This document shows positions 59,746-64,000 of a DNA stretch of 64,000 bases, in pieces; within the stretch, counting starts at the first letter, position 1, and each line of letters begins with the position of its first letter. Where the stretch lies: contig CM076651.1 of assembly GCA_038496675.1 (NCBI GenBank), forward strand, positions 25,746,148-25,810,147, given 5' to 3'. The position numbers were made by a program, and so were the translations under genes. The stretch comes from Rachycentron canadum (lineage: Eukaryota > Chordata > Actinopteri > Carangiformes > Rachycentridae). The notes beneath the pieces are model-generated. The model worked only from the letters and a program-made list of their open reading frames with translations, had not been told where the DNA came from and made no database searches.

Positions 59746-60825
59746 GACACTCTTTACCACGACAATGAAATATATATTAAACAGCATTAGCACGTGTAAT
59801 AGCCTTCTTTCAAATGAAGGCCTCTCGTCCTCTCTCTCTCTCTGCAGTTTGGGACAATAAACCTTCTTTTAGAATTTGTGGCTTCCTTAAATCCTTTATT
59901 TAATTGCACTTAATTCTGAGTGGGTTTAGCTAAAGTAACACAGGGCCACTCAAACCATTAAGGTGCCAAATGTGGTTGAATGAATTCAAGGTTCTTATCT
60001 CTTTTACCTTAGAGCCAGATTCAAGCCCGAACCATTATTATCAGTGCTGTTAGCCACAGTAAAAAAAAGAAAAAGAAAAAAAAAAGCTCTTAGCCGCATC
60101 GACCTGTCCGCATGGATCACACAGTGCAAATTGGAAATATATCATGTTCATCAGCCGTTAGCTCCATCAATTGTGGCAGCTGCATTTACAACCATTTCAT
60201 ATTTATAAATAACACAATTAGGTGGATAACCTTGAGAGGGCTCTTGGAATTGTTTTTTATGATAGTCATCCACGGTAATTACACATTGATTGAGTCTCCT
60301 GACAAATAGGATGGTTGAATGAGAGACAAAAGGCCTCCCTCTATCGCTCTCTCCTCCCCATTATGAGTGAGTGTTAAGTCCTGCTGATATGTTCTGGTCT
60401 TGGATGACCCCATCAGTCGGAGTTGGAGAGCAGGGTATAGCGGGACAACAACAACAAAAAAAAAAAAAAGGCGTGATATTTCATTATCGCTTTGCGTCTT
60501 TTGTTACACGTACACGGTGACAAGACAGTGGTAGCACATACATCAGATGCTGAGGTGACGACAGGCGCTAACAGGGGGGGTTGATGGTTCACTAACAGCT
60601 GGGATTTATTGGACTCTGAGATAATGACCCGGCTGCTCTTTAGTTCGTAAACTTGAGTGAAAAATTAAAAACCGGAAGAGGAACGCTTCATTCAGGGAAG
60701 CAAAGTGAGAGCCACTTCGCTTTGAGATCCTCTGAAGACGCCACATATCTTCTACTGACTCTGATAACGTTACAGTTGCACAAAATCACTTTAATCTTCA
60801 AGGTTGCGAATATTGTTTCAATTAT

Positions 60826-60892
60826 GCAGAAGAAATAAAGCATAAGAAATAAAACTCTTTACATGTAAAGGAATTTTATTCCTTTATTTTGT
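60826..60892. other. Palindrome with polyadenylation-like words on both strands
   Basis: CTTTACATGTAAAG (60858-60871) is a perfect 14-bp palindrome. AATAAA words lie to its left on the plus strand (about 60833 and 60849), and TTTATT, the minus-strand AATAAA, lies to its right (about 60876). Function is unknown. Confidence 0.5.
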
Positions 60893-61732
60893 GTCTTTGT
60901 CATTGCAAGTCAGTGTAGGTTATTGGAAACCAATATAAATTATTTAAAAACACATTTAGTAAGTTGCCTTCTCCCTTTCAGATTACTTCTATTTTCATTT
61001 CTCAGATCATTTCTGAAGTCAACATTTGTCCCTCGACTCTCCTTCCTGTTGCTACCTCGCTGTTGCCGTTTTCACCACGGTTGTAAATCTTTTAGTGCAC
61101 AATGAGGCTGAGACAGACAAGTATACAATGAGGTCAGAACAGCAACAACAGGTTTCTTCATTGACTGATCACACGAATTGACCTTAATATGAGAAAAGAA
61201 AGGTGCTTTTTAAATATTTTTCCCTATCACAACAATTGTTTTGCCAATAATTTGTTGCCACTACATGGTAGGATAAATAGATATAAAATCATATTTTTAC
61301 AGGACACTTATGTAAATTCAGTGAGTATAAGTGCTTCATAAATAATCAGATTTATTGTTATTGGTGGATTGGATGAACAGATAACAGACATCTTATAATT
61401 CACAGCAGGTTACAGATACAAATGCACTGGCTATTGTTGTTATTTTTCAAAGTGCCTTCAGACCGCTGCTTTCAGCCACTCGGTTAAAGATCAATACAGA
61501 AGCTTTTAGGTCAATACAGGAGTATTAATAAAATGTTTACTGAATGGACTTACAATGACCTCTTGCAACTTTAATACAGCAGATAAAAAGCTTGTTTTTT
61601 TTTTTTTGTTTTTCACTTTGAAAAAAATCAATCACCATTATTCTAAGGCCAAACATGCAAATCATCAAAATCAGTGCTTCAAGGCAGGAAACCCAGTGCA
61701 TATCTGTCAGTCACAATCACTGAGTACAGATT

Positions 61733-61754
61733 AAAAAAAAAAAAAAAAAAAAAA
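61733..61754. repeat. Poly(A) tract, A22
   Basis: Uninterrupted run of 22 A; no retroposon body was recognised to its left. Confidence 0.95.
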
Positions 61755-62270
61755 TCACAAACAACAAACGACATCTGACCCAAAACTAAAAATGACATTT
61801 CAGTCAAAAGGTCAGGAAAACTTCCGGAGAGCGGCGTCTTTATCTGATCTCCAGTAGTGAAGGTAATGCAAAGTGTCAGTGTGGGGTTCAAGGCCACAAC
61901 ACTGTTTGGGAAGACGTCAACCTAGATACGTGCAAACACATACACATGCCAACGCACAAGCATTTGTGTCTGTACAGGTATCTGCAGACTTAATGAGCAT
62001 AAGCACACACACACACAAACGCTTGGAGTCTCATATACAAACATTTGTTAACGTTTGTCATGTGTATACACACAGGCAAAAAGTGATGCACATATATCTA
62101 CAGAAGCATGCACACATACACACACACTCACAAACACACTTTCTATTATCTGTAGGACATTTTTGCTTGTGGTAAAATTACCCTGTTGTCATTCATCTCT
62201 ACATCTTTTCCCTTGAGGCTGGACTGGAGAGAGGAGGAGAGGGTGAAAGACGGAGTGAGAGAGAGTGCAC

Positions 62271-62294
62271 GAGAGAGAGAGAGAGAGAGAGAGG
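62271..62294. repeat. (GA)n microsatellite
   Basis: About 11 GA units following a wider purine-rich region. Confidence 0.93.
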
Positions 62295-64000
62295 ACATGA
62301 GAAGAGAAAAAGAAAGTGCCTGAGACTGCAAATCCGTTACAAAGGCGAGTCATTGATTCTGGGATGGGGAATTAATGAAGCCTCAGCCGGATATGACAGT
62401 ACAGTGTCAGACGGTGAAGAGTTATGCAGGCCGTTGGGCTCTGGCAGCCATTAGCTTACAGATAGTGTGTGTCTGAGGATGACAAAAGAAGAAGCAGGAC
62501 GAGTTAAAAAGGCATTCATTAAAATCTGAAAAAAGAACGGCAATGCAGGCGCATCGTTCGGCATCTCTTAATGGCAGTTCTCACTCACAGTCGCCGCTCT
62601 TATCTCAAACAAACCCTCGGTTCTGTTGCTTCAATCTGATAAATCATAGCTGTTATAAATGTGTCTGTTTTGTGTTTGATTTTAGCAGCAGGAAGAGTCT
62701 GTGTTTCAGCCCATATCAAATGTTCCTTTATCCTGATGATTCAAAGGAGATTAAATGTTTAGCATTATTGCTAAAGCAGTATCTTTTAGCCTGCTTACTT
62801 GCTGTATATGCATAAAGTTTGATATGTGCATATTTCTGTGTGGAGTGTATGAAAGATCATGATGTATTTCCTTTTTGTGTACTCACAGTATCTAACTTCG
62901 GCCACTAGTGGTCTCTCAATCAAAACGAAATCAAAAGAATAATGTGGGATCATGGGAGTTGTGTCCTCCTCCTGGTTTGGATTCCTTCTTTCCTCCCTGT
63001 CAGTCGTTTGGGAGGTTTTCACCTGGAGCTGAATTATCCACAGGTCTCCTCCTCTCCGTAACAAACCGACCAGGGGATTCAAAAACGGTAGAAACACAGA
63101 ATGAAGCACTTTCGCTTTAAAAATCAGTGATTCCCCAATGCTCTTCAGCAGACGCAGGATGTCTGGCAGTGGCTGGGAGCTGAGCTCACTGACATTTACT
63201 CAGCATTTTTCTGTTGTGAAATGTGTATTTACTCAGTCCATGATCAGCCGGTATGATCAAATCACATGGCTGGTTCAAGACATCACGGTGTAAAAACAAA
63301 GTTGTGGCGCATCAGCGTCATCTTCCGTCGAAGTGTCGGACAATTAGTTTTTGTCTGATGTTGAACGACCAAGTGAAAACAGAGATAGGATCAGATAAAT
63401 TTGATATAAAAACCCATTTATGCTGCAGAGAAGTATGCAAATGGGACGTGGCAGGAGTTGTCATTTCTTGTCATATAAAGAAAATAAACCTACCTCTTCA
63501 CTAAACTTAATGATAGTTTTTTATTTTAGTAGGTCTACACTGATCAGTGATCAGTGATTCGAAATTAACATGGAAATTAATGTCAAACTGTGATTATTTT
63601 AGTTATTTAAGACAAAAGCAAATAATTGGAAATGCATCTGTTTAGTTTTTATTTGGGCATTTCAAATCTTCCCTACGTGTGTATCTGGAGTGTGAGCTTT
63701 TGTGCGATCTAGCCTGGTGTGTGTTTACACGCCTGCTCATCTCCGTGTGTCATACTCAGTTACTGGCCGGAGATAAATAATAGCACAAAGCCTCAAAGCA
63801 CCACCGGCGCAAATCAGCTGAAAGATCTGAAGTGACAAGTGTTGAGGGGGGATTCATTGCAGACACACTTATGTGACAGTCAAACTCGGGCTTGTTGAAA
63901 ATTCACTAACAGGCTCAAAAGTTTGCAAAACACATTATTCTGTTATCAGTGCCAATAGTCCATTCATGGCCTGTTTTACAACATCTGAGCTGTGAAAAAG

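Larger units (their letters stand above)
59746..64000. other. Anonymous non-coding stretch
   Basis: No gene was recognised. The part at 60100-60310 (AATTGGAAATATATCATG, CACAATTAGGTGGATAACC) is a candidate conserved non-coding element. A22 lies at 61733-61754, (GA)n at 62271-62294, and loose CA-rich sequence at 62000-62140. Confidence 0.45.

Noticed and set aside
1..64000. CRISPR array, prophage, operon or other multi-gene system
   Set aside because: No regularly spaced direct repeats with unique spacers and no gene clusters; the sequence is vertebrate non-coding DNA.

Overview
The window looks like non-coding DNA from a percomorph-type teleost fish. It has a vertebrate-like base composition, dense (CA/TG)n, (GA)n and (TA)n microsatellites, many long homopolymers, a sized assembly gap, and recognisable remnants of transposon families that are common in ray-finned fish: two Tc1-like DNA transposons, an L2/Rex1-type LINE reverse transcriptase, a tRNA-headed SINE/LINE-tail family, and a hAT-like transposase scrap. 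No bacterial, viral or organellar gene organisation is present.

No complete protein-coding gene could be supported. Apart from frames running through the gap, the longest open frames are about 121 codons, which is what chance gives in 64 kb, and none reads as a known cellular protein. The window is therefore a gene desert or the inside of one or more very large introns. The best exon candidate is a 39-bp segment at 31916-31954 with good splice signals on both sides and a laminin-EGF-like cysteine pattern. Weaker exon-like segments lie at 34872-35024 (minus) and 37151-37297 (plus).

Layout. 1-6467: anonymous sequence, a good copy of a dispersed family here called family A (2350-2770), a SINE/LINE tail (5731-5870) and a repeat-rich stretch leading into the gap (6468-6820). 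6821-12000: (TA)n, a dispersed repeat at 8287-8655, (TG)n and old repeat-like sequence. 12000-19000: a hAT-like remnant, family A copy B, and a Tc1-like remnant (18455-18990) carrying a three-unit minisatellite of RFX/X-box-like motifs. 19000-26000: a compound TG/TA/TATG/CA microsatellite and a broken LINE reverse transcriptase. 26000-31700: repeat-poor, with several stretches that look like candidate conserved non-coding elements. 31700-32230: two copies of the SINE/LINE-tail family flanking the 39-bp exon candidate. 34200-34560: a local CpG-rich patch. 39970-41220: a cluster of degenerate fish repeats, including a tandem array of about 130-bp units. 43365-43417: an oligo(T)/oligo(G) tract with G-quadruplex potential. 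49922-49990: a GATAA array ending in a near-perfect 19-bp-arm palindrome. 51541-52506: a Tc1-like element with both terminal inverted repeats and its TA target duplication. 55841-56170 and 59426-59745: two more family A copies.

No operon, defence system or other multi-gene system is visible. The most useful signals are the family A series, the intact-ended Tc1-like deletion derivative, the X-box minisatellite, the GATAA palindrome and the 39-bp exon candidate.
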